Shown here one piece after another: positions 12,701 to 23,200 of a stretch of DNA of 64,000 nucleotides. The stretch is from contig NZ_QHJG01000001.1 in assembly GCF_003184185.1 (NCBI RefSeq), positions 186,001 to 250,000 on the forward strand, written 5' to 3'. Within the stretch, counting starts at the first letter, position 1; each line of letters starts with the position of its first letter. The notes under the pieces were generated by a model. It was given only the letters and a program-made list of their open reading frames with translations, did no database searches and was not told the origin of the DNA. The position numbers and the translations under genes were made by a program. Source of the stretch: Legionella qingyii. GTDB taxonomy: Bacteria; Pseudomonadota; Gammaproteobacteria; Legionellales; Legionellaceae.

Positions 12701-14228
12701 GCTGGATAGGAGTTTTGCCGAATATGGAGTTGATTCGGTTCTATTGATGGCTTTATTAAAGAGGATCGAAACGGTAATGGGTTTGATGCTCGCTGCTGAA
12801 GTAATTTTTGAACACAATACGCTTGCTCGATTAGCGGCTCATGTCCAGCAAATCAATGGCTTTATACCAGAGACATTGAGCAAACCGGTTATGGCATCTA
12901 AGCAACCAAACAATCCCAAAAAAATTGCAGTTATTGGTATTGGATGCCAGTTCCCTGGTGCCAATAATGTGCAGCAATTTTGGGATAATTTGCTGCACGC
13001 TAAAATTTCGATTACTCCCATTCCTAAAGAGCGTGTTGACCGAATTGAATATGCTGCTTTTCATGGCGGATTTATTCATGAACATGCATTTGGAACTGCG
13101 CTTGATTTTGGATTTTCTGACAAGCATCAACGGCAAATTAATCCAATGGTTACGCGTGCTTTGGCATTAAGTCAGCAGGCAATTTTTGATGCCGGTTTTA
13201 CAAAGGAAACAATTAAAGGGATGAATGCGGGGGTATTCGTAGGCGCTCGTGCAGATTTTAGTGGGCCGCAAGAGATTAACCATTTTACCATTATTGGTCA
13301 GGGACAGAATTTTATTGCGGCCCATATCAATCATTTTTTTGATTTACGCGGCACGGCAGAAGTCGTTGATACGGCCTGCTCTTCCTCTTTGGTTGCTTTG
13401 CATCATGCAGTTTCTGCGCTGAGGGCAGGGGATATTGAACTGGCCTTGGTCGGTGGTATTGATGGGTTAGCAAATACCCGGCCTTTTGCCTTGATGGATG
13501 CTGCTAAAGCATTATCACCTGATTTCAGGTGTCGCCCTTTTGATGTTCGTGCTAATGGCATTGTCCTTAGTGAAGGCGGTGGTTTCGTAGTTTTAAAACC
13601 TTTGGAGCAAGCAATTGCAGATGGAAATAAGATCTATTGTGTTATTGAAGGCATAGCGGTCAATAATGATGGAAATACTATGGGGTATACGACCCCGAAT
13701 CCTAAAGCCCAGCAAAAAGTGATTCAAAAAGCATTAGCCGATGCCGGTTTGACAGCACAACATTTGGACTATGTCGAAATGCATGCTACTGGCACAGAAT
13801 TGGGTGATCCCATGGAGTTACAGGCATTAACTCATGTTATAGGACATTCATCCAATAAAAAATGTGTTGTAGGTGGTGTGAAAGCAAATATAGGTCATAC
13901 TTTAAGCGCTGCAGGGATGGCTGGATTTATAAAGTCGGCTTTATGCAGTTACCATCGTTGTTTGTTGCCGCAGCCCGAAAAAATAACACCAAATCCCCGT
14001 TATGATTTTGCCAACTCTCCTTTGTGTTTGCTTGATGAACCAAAACTCTTAGATAGGACTCGTACTCATTATTTTGGCGTGAGTGCTTTTGGTTTTGGGG
14101 GAACAAATGCTCATGTCATTCTTTCAAGCGGGATGCCAGAGCCACAATCAATAAAGCTTGCCGTTTTGCCGCGGGAAGAAATGTATTCCGAAATAATGGA
14201 TGAATTTTTTGATGTTGAACGAATTTAA
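6759..14228 (+). CDS. trans-AT polyketide synthase (DH*-KS-DH-ACP-KS-KR-ACP-KS)
   Basis: ATG at 6759 overlaps the previous stop by 8 bases, with GGGAGA upstream; a TTG one codon earlier is less likely. 2489 residues. N-terminal DH-like domain: HQIDGHYVFP (~21), but the usual catalytic Asp is Gly (VLGSMLH, ~165), so it is probably inactive or repurposed. KS2: Cys402. DH: HQVNHQAILPG (~693) with LDAALQ (~837). ACP: GLDSLL, Ser1009. KS3: SMCSSS Cys1219, HGTGT, NYGH. KR: GGTSGIG (~1705), Tyr1868, without an Asp in the LDD-like position. ACP: YGVDSV, Ser1993. KS4: Cys2207, HATGT, NIGH. The protein ends right after KS4, so that module continues as DH-ACP-KR on the next protein. Extenders come from the trans AT. 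The split module requires docking between this C-terminus and the next N-terminus. Domain calls are motif-based; inactivity of the first DH is inferred. Confidence 0.97.
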   Translation: MIRQRRKYTYTPQSNQYWLAHQIDGHYVFPLDNLLMMIYSALRPLATAQIVQLTGVELKKLLIAEKEHAINLYLEIDPINHYCFIEQLHDDGTKELVLQTTYQFESPNKMTRIWKNADNLVKNDFYQNDSLHYLGDCYRVIEQYNDVHESFSAALSPKASYPAVLGSMLHSLIYLNDPYFAQNPRPGLPKTIKRVLFHVSNQPSAFLFAKDQEATIFDAQGNWQIIMEGVELTRSTTTKNKSLKEPLDIAVIGMAGQFPQAETVEELWNSLCDGFNAITSLEKRGEHYLREPNHAGWLDDVFAFDPDYFHIPKIEAQAMDPQQRLFLQTAAAALMDAGYSPMELPDKFCGVFVGASQNSYLTHSQQKPIAQSFWGNAPAVIAGRVSYTFNLTGPAITLDTACSSSLVAIHQACQAIINGECTSALAGGVFIMSSDDFLQQAHHAKMLSPDYACQTFSDKANGFIPGEAVACVYLKPLKQALKDKDPIYAVIKASGVNQDGQSNGITAPNGLAQTELMQQIYSSYGLSTDDLAYIETHGTGTELGDPIEVHALQRLFATHETKSEKSCGLGSIKSNIGHTVHAAGVCGFIKSVLCSYFQKIPATLHCERENPQIDFASTPFYPVKELSPWPKNKSLAAVSSFGFSGTNAHLVIQQFATQNRPKFPVYPFKKIHCYWQKAQEYMLSAEQTYFSQHQVNHQAILPGVASLALTQYFLNELPLYCVNVRWLKALPALNPWLKINMSKTHNSIELLYDGDSFFRAEFAERERELVSFNLHEFKCIPNAIDCTEFYRCFEQAGIQYGPDLKNITQLFASEERVFAPIRFNGDFSEFLFNPYLLDAALQTVGYFTLYQQQPLSLPVSAKKVVLLKKLVNHALVCTQKVGPLSFHIQIFDEDGALCVVIEELTAHYLVTSYPHATSCGLSSGSRTFEASLDGADKLRDVGINEQMQYTSADLAPAASGLSTDVYSAGVDMEKESTQELVYSIFSHRLNMTPDELKKIGQFSKLGLDSLLAMDIIFDLEVHFGSQPKTLLFEHTTFAELIEHFSNPIPQRVEKTQSERLLHTMSSTTDMAIIGMAVNFPQASDFSSFIEVLEKEKNCIQAIADRSYGFGALLENANDFDALFFNIAPNDALIMCPQERIMLQNAWHCFEDAGIRLGDQSHSVAVFIGAMNNFYQLTGFEKSLKEQKTVLANSTAASIANRISSVLNFTGPSLTLDSMCSSSLTALHLAMQAINANDASMALVGGVNLISHDYKYQELLHRNMLSLQGHCASFGEQADGYVPSEGVVSVLIKPLHAAISDGDRIHAVIKGSSIAHNGTSSGYTVPNANAQAEVIKKAIANAGLKPEDISYVECHGTGTQLGDPIEIKGLNKVFSERNTPCFIGSLKSNYGHMEAAAGLAGIVKVIAQMQQKKLYASLHASSLNPNIQLPESLIVCQAQTSWSVHPQDHCYYAGVSSFGAGGSNAHVILQSFEHTIKPKVSPLPRTAFQNRRYAHDVEKSTVSDRFYEYVWQQREISPDNKPLVSPESHKWMVVSTKSNEAVIKKLLSQNAMHIICTSQNGCYLAQEGSAITPKQIIELLNDDFVLLDCCNDELDLIDHLSFLQHVALAAKKGTILQIYDRPSPNLDVIAYFLRCMNGQTIGLKTATLQVEQQLLTYELIQHELSQLNLDYHKIRYAQGKRLIQLLQEREYKKSVSISIESEKVYLITGGTSGIGAEVAKWLVASGARQLILTGITPLPQETLWEHYLHSPCKAGKTVQLIHQLKKQGCAVYYYIGDLAQEELFASFLKIVMNETDRFGWIFHCAGVTPKQTKSLTELTKNEFTQMFHPKKAGLDALWSIVNSYGFERLVLFSSVSSVLPELAMGVVDYALSNHYLNAFAEVHPGTVLSIAWPAWSEFSKNAERSSSYQRSQLGSYETNEALALLTTLLARVTTSSVIMPSKNELSLNTPLPEQRVSIQSNVLETLKRILMDVVGVTEDEIKLDRSFAEYGVDSVLLMALLKRIETVMGLMLAAEVIFEHNTLARLAAHVQQINGFIPETLSKPVMASKQPNNPKKIAVIGIGCQFPGANNVQQFWDNLLHAKISITPIPKERVDRIEYAAFHGGFIHEHAFGTALDFGFSDKHQRQINPMVTRALALSQQAIFDAGFTKETIKGMNAGVFVGARADFSGPQEINHFTIIGQGQNFIAAHINHFFDLRGTAEVVDTACSSSLVALHHAVSALRAGDIELALVGGIDGLANTRPFALMDAAKALSPDFRCRPFDVRANGIVLSEGGGFVVLKPLEQAIADGNKIYCVIEGIAVNNDGNTMGYTTPNPKAQQKVIQKALADAGLTAQHLDYVEMHATGTELGDPMELQALTHVIGHSSNKKCVVGGVKANIGHTLSAAGMAGFIKSALCSYHRCLLPQPEKITPNPRYDFANSPLCLLDEPKLLDRTRTHYFGVSAFGFGGTNAHVILSSGMPEPQSIKLAVLPREEMYSEIMDEFFDVERI

Positions 14229-17200
14229 AATTAAATTAAATGCGGATAATTATCTGGTTGCAGATCACCGCATTGATGGGGTCCGTGTACTACCAGGCAT
14301 TGCTTACTTGGATATCATTGCTCGCTGTTTTCAGTCCGAGTTTTTTGAGCTCACCCAAGTGACTTATCCTCATGCTGCCAAAGTGCAAGCAGGTGAAACG
14401 ATTGTTTTGATTGTTGCTTATGATTCCCAACGTCATACCATAGAAATCTACCATCAGGAACACGGTCAGAATATTGTCCATTTCAAATCAATCGCAGAAT
14501 TCAAAAGACCAAAATTACCCATATTGATTCACCTGCCAAAAGCAAACGAACAAATCCATTCAATGAGCACCATATATAGCCTGGCGCGTGCTTCATTTAT
14601 TGAGCATGGTGAATTTATGCAGGTGAGTGGAAGCACATACATCAATGCGCCACAAATCGCCATGGAATTGACTTTAGGTAGTAAAGCACAACCTTATTTA
14701 TCGTCTTTTTATTTACATCCTGCTTTATTGGATGGCGCTACTTTTGCCATAGCTGCATTGCATTTTGATGAAGTAGTTCATGCCGGTCCCGACATGGGAT
14801 ATTTACCGTTGGGAATTGATAAAGTGAGCGTTTTTGCGCGTGTAACGACTGCAACATTGGTAGTAAAAGCCGAAATAATGCCAACGCCTCATGAGTCGTT
14901 AATCAAATGTCGAATTCAATTATTTACACCTGCAGGCGATTTAGTAGTCGTTCTTGAAGGATTAACAAATAAGCGATTTCAGCGCCAGCAATTTGGGCAG
15001 CAAGAAGTGACGCAGTCTGTGACTGTGTTACCAACCGTTCATGGTGATACCCAGAAAAAAATTGAAGTATTGATTAGGAATCATTTACAGGATGCCCCTG
15101 AATTTTTAGAGCCGCATGTTTCTTTTTTTGATTTAGGTTTTGATTCCAGTAGCTTAATCGCTTTGGTTGATGTATTAGAACAACAATTTGATTTAGAACT
15201 TTATCCGACTTTATTGTTTGAACAAAATACGTTGGAAAAATTAACTGAATATATTAATTCGTATGATTCTTTGCCTCGTGAAAGCGACAGTGTTGGTCCG
15301 ACTGAACAATTACCAAAGCAATTAGAAAATGCTGATTATGCACTTTATGTTCCAACAAAAACTAAAATAAATCGAAGCCTCAATGATAAGCGAATATTGG
15401 TTATTAATGACCGCTTAAACGATGACCAGGCACTGGAGTTTTATCAAGAACATTCTAAAGAGGATTGGATTATTTATGATGGCCGTTATCATCAAACGGA
15501 TCTGGATTTGCATACTGTTTTGAATCGTTTGGTACAAACATTTGCCCGGCTTTTATCTGGGATACAAGGAAAGTTGCCTTCATTGGTTGTGGGGTTGTCA
15601 CCTAAGCAAGCAATTTTAATTCATTCGGTTTCTGCTTTTTTTTCATGTCTTGCTAAAGAATATCCTCAACATCAATTCTCGATTTTTGTAAGTGATGAAT
15701 GCGTCAAAGAGAATACTAAGGATTTGTCGAGTATGGAGGGATGTGTTTACCTCCATCAAGATACGCTTTATGCCGCAAGTTACATCAAACTCCAATTGAA
15801 TCATGCGCTGCCTTGTTCAAGTTTTAAAACAGGCGGCAGCTATTTGATTGTTGGCGGCCATGGAGGATTAGGCCGTTTGCTCACGCGTTATTTAAGCACG
15901 CAATATCAAGCCAAGATCCATGTCGTTGGACGAACTAAAAAGATCGTATCGGATGAGAATGTCACTTACTATCAATTGGATGTATGCGATGTTGATGCAG
16001 TAAATCATTTTTTCGCGACACATGATTTTCCTATTGATGGTTTGTTTTATTTAGCTGGTGAAAAACATGATCGGTTGCTGATGAATATTAGCCCCGATGA
16101 TATTGAAAAAACGGTGCGTTCCAAATTAGATGGCTTGCGGGTCATTCATCATGCGTTACAGCATAAGTCAATTGATTTTTATTGCCTTTATTCTTCTTTA
16201 TCTGCAGAGATAGGCAATCTTGGACAAAGCATCTATGCTGCAGCCAATGCAGCTTTAAATGCTTATGCCTGCGAACAAGAACAATTACGCCTTGCAGGAA
16301 AACATCCTTCTCGCTTTATTAGTATCAGTTGGCCTTATTGGTCCGAAGGCGGGATGGAAATCAACGCGCTTCAATTGCAAAAATTGCAAGAGGAATATGG
16401 AACTGTTCCTTTAAAAGCGTCCCATGCTTTTCCATTGTTGGAGCGTGCATTTGCGGCAAATGTACCCCATGTTGTGATTGCTAATCCCGCGTTGCTCAAA
16501 CATCGTTTATTAAAATCACAAGAATGCCCGCTTGATAAGTTTCAGACCCAGCCTGAAGTGCCTGATATCAATGAACAAGACATTGCAATTATCGGAATTT
16601 CATTTCAATTACCTGATGCAGCCAACTTGGAGGAACTTTGGAGTAATTTAGCCGCTGGTAAAAGTTCCATTAAAACGGTACAGCGAAATTGGCATTATAC
16701 CCCCTATCCCTGGGGTGGATATTTGGACGATATTGCCAGTTTTGATCCTTTATTTTTTAATATCTCGCCTCGTGATGCGGCGTTAATTGATCCACAAGAG
16801 CGATTGTTTTTAGCGAATGCCTGGCATTGTTTGGAAGATGCGGGTTATGCTCAGCTTCAAGAGAAAAATATTGGTGTGATTGCAGCATCCATGTTTCATC
16901 TTTATCAAAACTATGGTGTGGAGCAATACCAACAGGATGCTGACGTTAAATGTCCCCAATCATCAGGAGCCAGTATCGCAAATCGTGTTTCCTATGCGTT
17001 GAATTTGACAGGTCCTAGTTTCTCTCTGGATTCCATGTGCTCCTCCTCACTTACTGCGATTGATTTAGCCTGTCGTTATTTAGCAAATGATGAGGTCGAT
17101 GCCATGTTGGTTGGGGGCGTGAATCTTTGTTCACATCCTTATAAATTAGCATCGTTGGTACAAAATAAATTCTTATCGCCTACGGGCAAAAGTGCCCCAT

Positions 17201-20200
17201 TTCAGGAACAAGCGGATGGTTATGTTCCGGGGGAGGGCGTTGTAGTCCTTCTGTTGAAGAATGCAAAAAAGGCACTCGCTGATGGGGATTCAATCTATGC
17301 ACTGATTAAAGGTTTGGCTTTAAATCATGGGGGAATGGGGAGTGGATTTACTGTACCTAATGCTTCTGCACAAGCAAAAGTGATGCAACACGCTTTAGCC
17401 AAAGCGAGGATTATGCCCGAGCAAATTGATTACATTGAGGCACATGGAACAGGAACGTCTTTAGGTGATCCTATTGAACTAGCTGCATTAAAGCAGGTGT
17501 TTGGTTCGCGTTCGGTACAGAAACCATTGTATGTGGGTTCGATAAAAAGTAATTTTGGGCATTTGGAAGCCGCTGCCGGAATGGCCGGTATTGTGAAATT
17601 GGTTGCGCAATTTCAAGCTCAGGCATTAGCACCTTCGATCAATGCATTGCCACTAAACCCGGGATTAAATATTGATGATGTACCAATTGAAATAATTACA
17701 CATTATCTGCCACAACAAACACTTCATTTTGCTGGCCTGAGTAGTTTTGGTGCGGGTGGTAGTAATGCACATTTAATTTTACAAAATGGGTCACATAAAC
17801 TATACCCGCGCCCCAAAACCCAATATAAAAATCAAAATTATTGGTTGTCTCATTCAGAAACAGTGACTCATCTTTGTTATCGAATGGACATCGTTCCTTG
17901 TACTTTGGAGCCCATTGCACATTTTGAAGAACTATATCAGCTGGATAGTGGAGTTCAGCCGATGTATTTCAAACGAGCTAACGCGGAAACACGATTAAAA
18001 AAAGCGGTGATTGTTTTTGGGGAAGCAAGTCATCCATCAGAACAGCTTATTGCCCTGTTAACCCAATGTATTGCGGTGAATCCTGAGGTTCAATTTATAT
18101 TAATCCATCAGAGTCGTAGTCATTGGATGGAGTCGCATGCGTTGATGATGTCGTTGCCGAATCAATTAAAACATTATCAGAAGAATATTTTGATTTCTCA
18201 TTTATCCAGTTTGCCTGCTTCTGAGGTAGTGAGCATAGTAAGTAACGAAGCGCAACAGCGTGATCATCGCTTGGTGGCTTATGATACGACGCGTCAAACG
18301 ATTGCTTTAAATTTAGTAACAACAGCGGTTCAACCGCGACGAATCAATCCTGAACTGCGCGTTGTCGTATTGGGTGGTTTAGGCTCTATCGGATATCAAT
18401 TTTGCCACACTTTAATTGCGGCTGGAATTTATCGATTTAATGTTATTGGACGCAGTGCTCTTGATTCGCAACGACAACAGATGCTTGCTGATTTAGGAGG
18501 TGAAATTCATTACATCCAACATGATTTTTCGAATCCATATCATTCATCTTTTTCTTATGATGTTATCATTAATTGTTTGGGCGTGATGCCTGGACAAAGC
18601 AAAAATGAAGCGGCACAACGAAAAAAATTACATTATCACTTAAGTCAATTTATTCAACAAAATCATCCGCAAAAATTAATCAGTATTTCTTCTTTATCTG
18701 CATTAGCTGGATTTAGTACGCAGGATGACTATGCAGTTTATAATGCATCTTTGATTGCATTTACTGCGTATTGTCAAGAACATGTGTGTGTCTACTTGCC
18801 TTTTGTGATGACGGAAACATCGCAATCCCCGGATCAATTAAATTGGTTAACGTGGAGTAAAAACACTCAGGGTTTAGAGCCGTTAAAGACTGGTGACTTA
18901 AAGGTTATTTGCCGCCAGCTACTCACTCTACCTGCAGGGGAGTACATTCCATTTCAGGGCAATCCCCAGCAATTTCATAAGTATTTAACCCAAGAATGCT
19001 TCAATGTTCCGCTTCAGAAATTACCTGAACGCATAAGCCTTAATGAAGGTTATTCCTTATATGAATTAATCGAATCGATCATCGGGGTTTCTGCGCAGCA
19101 GGTTAAAGATGAGAATACATTTTATCAATTGGGATTTAATTCCTTGACACTGAGTGAATTAGCCGAAGCAATCACGACACATTATCAGGTGCAAATTGCT
19201 CCCAATCAGTTTTTTGAATTCCATACCGTAAAGAAACTACAAGAATATTTGCTGGAAAATAAAAGAAATACTCCTGATTTTCCTCTAAAGCGATTGGATT
19301 CGACCTTATCCAATGTGGTTATTTGTGGCTATTATTGTTCTTTCCCTCAATGTCCTACTCCAGAAGATTATTGGCAGGCTTTATTGGCAAGAAAAGATTG
19401 CACCCAAATGCCTTTAAAAATGCGTTTTGAGAATCAGGATGATGAATCACTTAAAATGGGTTTCATTGACCATTATGCGGATTTTGATTTTGCTTTCTTT
19501 GAGATGGGTTTGGAACAAGCAAAATATATGGATCCCCAGCAGCGCAAGTTATTAGAGCTTTCCTGGCATGTGTTCGAAGATGCAGGAGTTGCACCATCCT
19601 CATTAAAAGGAAAAAACATCGGTGTATTTGTTGCCATTCAATTTGATGATTATGCTCGTTTATTGGATCGCAATCAGATAAACAGCCTTTATCAAATTAC
19701 GGGGTGTGCGAAAACTTTTGCTGCAAACCGCATTTCACATTTCTTTGATTTTCATGGCCCCAGTGAAACCATTGATACAGCGTGTTCGAGCAGTGTTACC
19801 GCTTTGAACCGTGCTGTTCAAGCAATTAAGCACGGTGAATGTGAGTCTGCATTGGTCCTGGGTGTGAGTTTGCTTTGTGATGTAAAAACACTCGAGTTAA
19901 CGACTCAGTTAAATGTTCTTTCGCCAACGAATTGTTGTCGTCCTTTTGATGCTCAAGCGGATGGGTATGTTAAAGGTGAAGGCTTGGCCGGTTTGTTTTT
20001 GGTCGGGGATGCTTTGGCTGTAGCGCAAAAGTTGCGTATAGAGGCGACTATCAAAGCGATTCATGTCAATCATGGGGGCCAATCACAATCACTAACCGCG
20101 CCAAATCCGGTGGCGCAAAAACAATTATTATCGCAAGTGTATCAGCATGAAATATCGGTTGAGGAAATTGATTATTTTGAGGCGCATGCGACTGCGACTC

Positions 20201-23200
20201 GTTTGGGAGATCCTATTGAGTTCTCGGTCTTGCATGAGTTATTTGCACAACGTACAAAACCGCTTTATATCGGTTCGGTAAAAAGTAATATAGGCCATAC
20301 GGAGCCTGTTGCAGGACTTGCGGGGGTAATTAAAGGATTGTTGATGTTAAAGCATCAAATTATTCCACCGCAGGCGAATTTTCAGGAAGTTAATCCATTC
20401 ATTCGGCTTGCAGAAAGCCCATTTCATATTGCTAAACAAGCCAAACCTGCTTTGTTGACAACGATCGCGATTAATAGTTTTGGTTTTGGTGGCAGTAATG
20501 GCCATTGTATTTTGACCCACCAGGGGATTTCGACGCAACAATTACCTAATTTGCCCTATGTACCGATTAAATTATCCGCCAAGACAAATGAGGCACTGGT
20601 AAGAATTTCAGCGCAACTGCTGGATTATTTAAGTTCTGCAGGTGAGCACTTTTGTATGACCCAATTAAGTTACTCCTTAAACGTAGGACGCGCTGATTTT
20701 GCGTGCCGCAAGCTATTGATTGTGGAAGACCTTGACGATTTGCGAGAGCAATTAAAACAGGGGGTTAAATCATCTAGTTCGTTGCAAAAAAATTTCTCAA
20801 GTGTTGATACGCTCCTTGAGTTGCGACATAGTCCCGATCAATTGAAGGATTATTTAAGTCAACTTGCTCTTGCATATCAAGAAGGGCAATTCATTGATTG
20901 GCAACATGTTTATAAGGAAATTGGAGCAATTCCGCTTGCATTGCCTGTTTATCCTTTTGCAACTCATTATTGTTGGTTTGCAGAGCATGCGAAATTAAAA
21001 CCTGTAAGTAACGAGATTGAGTGTTATGAACCAATCTGGCGGAAAAAAACAGTCGAGTCTCTTGAGTTGAACCGTTATCAGCAGCTGGCTATTTTTTTGA
21101 CGCGAGCACAAGAACAATCAGTAAAATACGCACTGCAACAAACTTCATATAAAGGGATGATTTGCTTTATCTTTGTTGACGAGCAGGATTCAGTAGACCA
21201 CGGTGTTCAATGGCTGCAAGAACACTCTTGTGAGTTGATTTATTATTTTGCCGGGATGTGGGATGAACCGATAAACTCGACTTCCCTGATCAGCTCTCAG
21301 CGCTTCGGAATGGCTGGTTTTTTACATTTAATTAAAAAACTGAAAGAACTGGATTATCACGAAAAATCATTAACACTTTATGTATTCAGTAATAATGCTT
21401 ATGGATTAAAACAATCGACGATTAATCCCTATGCAGCAAGCCTGCATGGTTTAGCCCAATCGTTAAAAAAAGAGCATCCATATTGGTTGATTGAATGCAT
21501 TGATCTTGTGGACAATACGATTAGTGCTCATGCTCTTACTGTGTCAAATCAAGGTCAGGCTTATCCTTTGGTTTTAGCGCATGATGGGGTATGGCATCGG
21601 CAGCTTAAAGCAGTAAATCGTTCTTTAAATCATTCAGTACCTACTGATGAAGTCATCGTGCTTATTGGTGGTGATGGTCAAGTAGGGAAATATTTAGTGC
21701 CCAAGTTTATTGAGCGTAATCCCCGGGCACTCATTATTGCCAGTCGTTCTTCGATATCACGAACTGAAGGAATAATCCATTGGCGAACGGTGGATTGCAC
21801 TGTCGCTGATGAAGTGGAGTCTTTGCTTGCAGAGGTGATTCAACGCTATGGAGCAATCGATTGTCTTTACCATTTAGGTGCTTGTTATGCCGAATCTCCG
21901 GTGAGTTCATTAAGCTATGAAGACTATTTGTCACAGATGTATGTTAAGGTATTAGGTACTTATCATTTAATTAATGCATGCCATCGTAGTGAAGTGAAGC
22001 ATGTTGTCATTACCTCTTCAGTACAGGTTTATACACAAAATAAAAACAGAGGTGCTTACTCTGCAACCTGTTATTATGCGGATGCCTTAATTCAAGCCTT
22101 GCATTCTGAGAAAACAAAACTGGTTCATTGGGGGTTTTGGCAACAAGAAAATGAGGCCGCAAATCAACTGATGCTCTCCTCGGGTATTGCTCCAATTACC
22201 GCGGAACAAGGTTATTACTCCTTGCAATTGGCAGCCTGTTCGCCTCAATCTAATCTGAGTTTTTTTAATGTTTCACAATCAGTAAAAACAATGATGCCAA
22301 TTTGTACCGATCCGCTAACTCAAGAAACCGAAGATTTGCTTCTTTTTAATCAAGGATTATCTGATTTAGAGTATTTTTGTTTTCACTTAATGAAACATTA
22401 CTTGCTGACTCAAGGGGTTGTTTGGAGTCAGAGTAATTTAGCGGCAGGAGTGCATAAAGATTATGAAAATTATTATTTAGCATTAATCAATATGTTAAAA
22501 AATTTTGAACGAAGTCATCTTCCTCAGAATCCATATCAAATTAAGTCCCATGCTGAATTACTACACGATCAAGTGCAATTAATGAGAAAGTACCCCCAAA
22601 TCAAATCTTTTGTACAATTACTTAGGGTTTGTGCAATGCATTTTACTGAGGTAGTTACCGGACAAAAAACCATCCAGCAGGTGATGTTTCCTTTTGGACG
22701 AGATGATTTAGTACGTGCTATTTATCAAAAAAATCTCTTGGCCCATTATTACAATCAAACCATTGCATCATTAGTTAAGGACATTAGTAGCGCACGTCCT
22801 AATCGAGTTGATATTCTTGAATTAGGAGGAGGGACTGGTGCTACCACCGAAGCAATACTAACCCAATGCTCCGATAAGGTTCGTTACATGTTTAGTGACA
22901 TTAATCCTCAATTTGTTGCCCGGGCTAAAGAATACTCCACTCAGTATGCTGAGGTGGATACCTGTATTTTAGATATTAACAAGCCAGTGATGAGTAAACA
23001 ATTTGATCTCATTATTGCAAGCAATGTATTGCATACAGCAGATGATATGCGTCAATGCCTGATGAATATTATTCCATTGCTCCGTGATGATGGCGTATTG
23101 ATTATTAATGAAGCAACTGCAAATAGTTTATTTCTGGCATTTACTTTTGGCTTATTTAAGCAATGGCATACCAATAAAGATGAATACCGCATTCCAGCAA

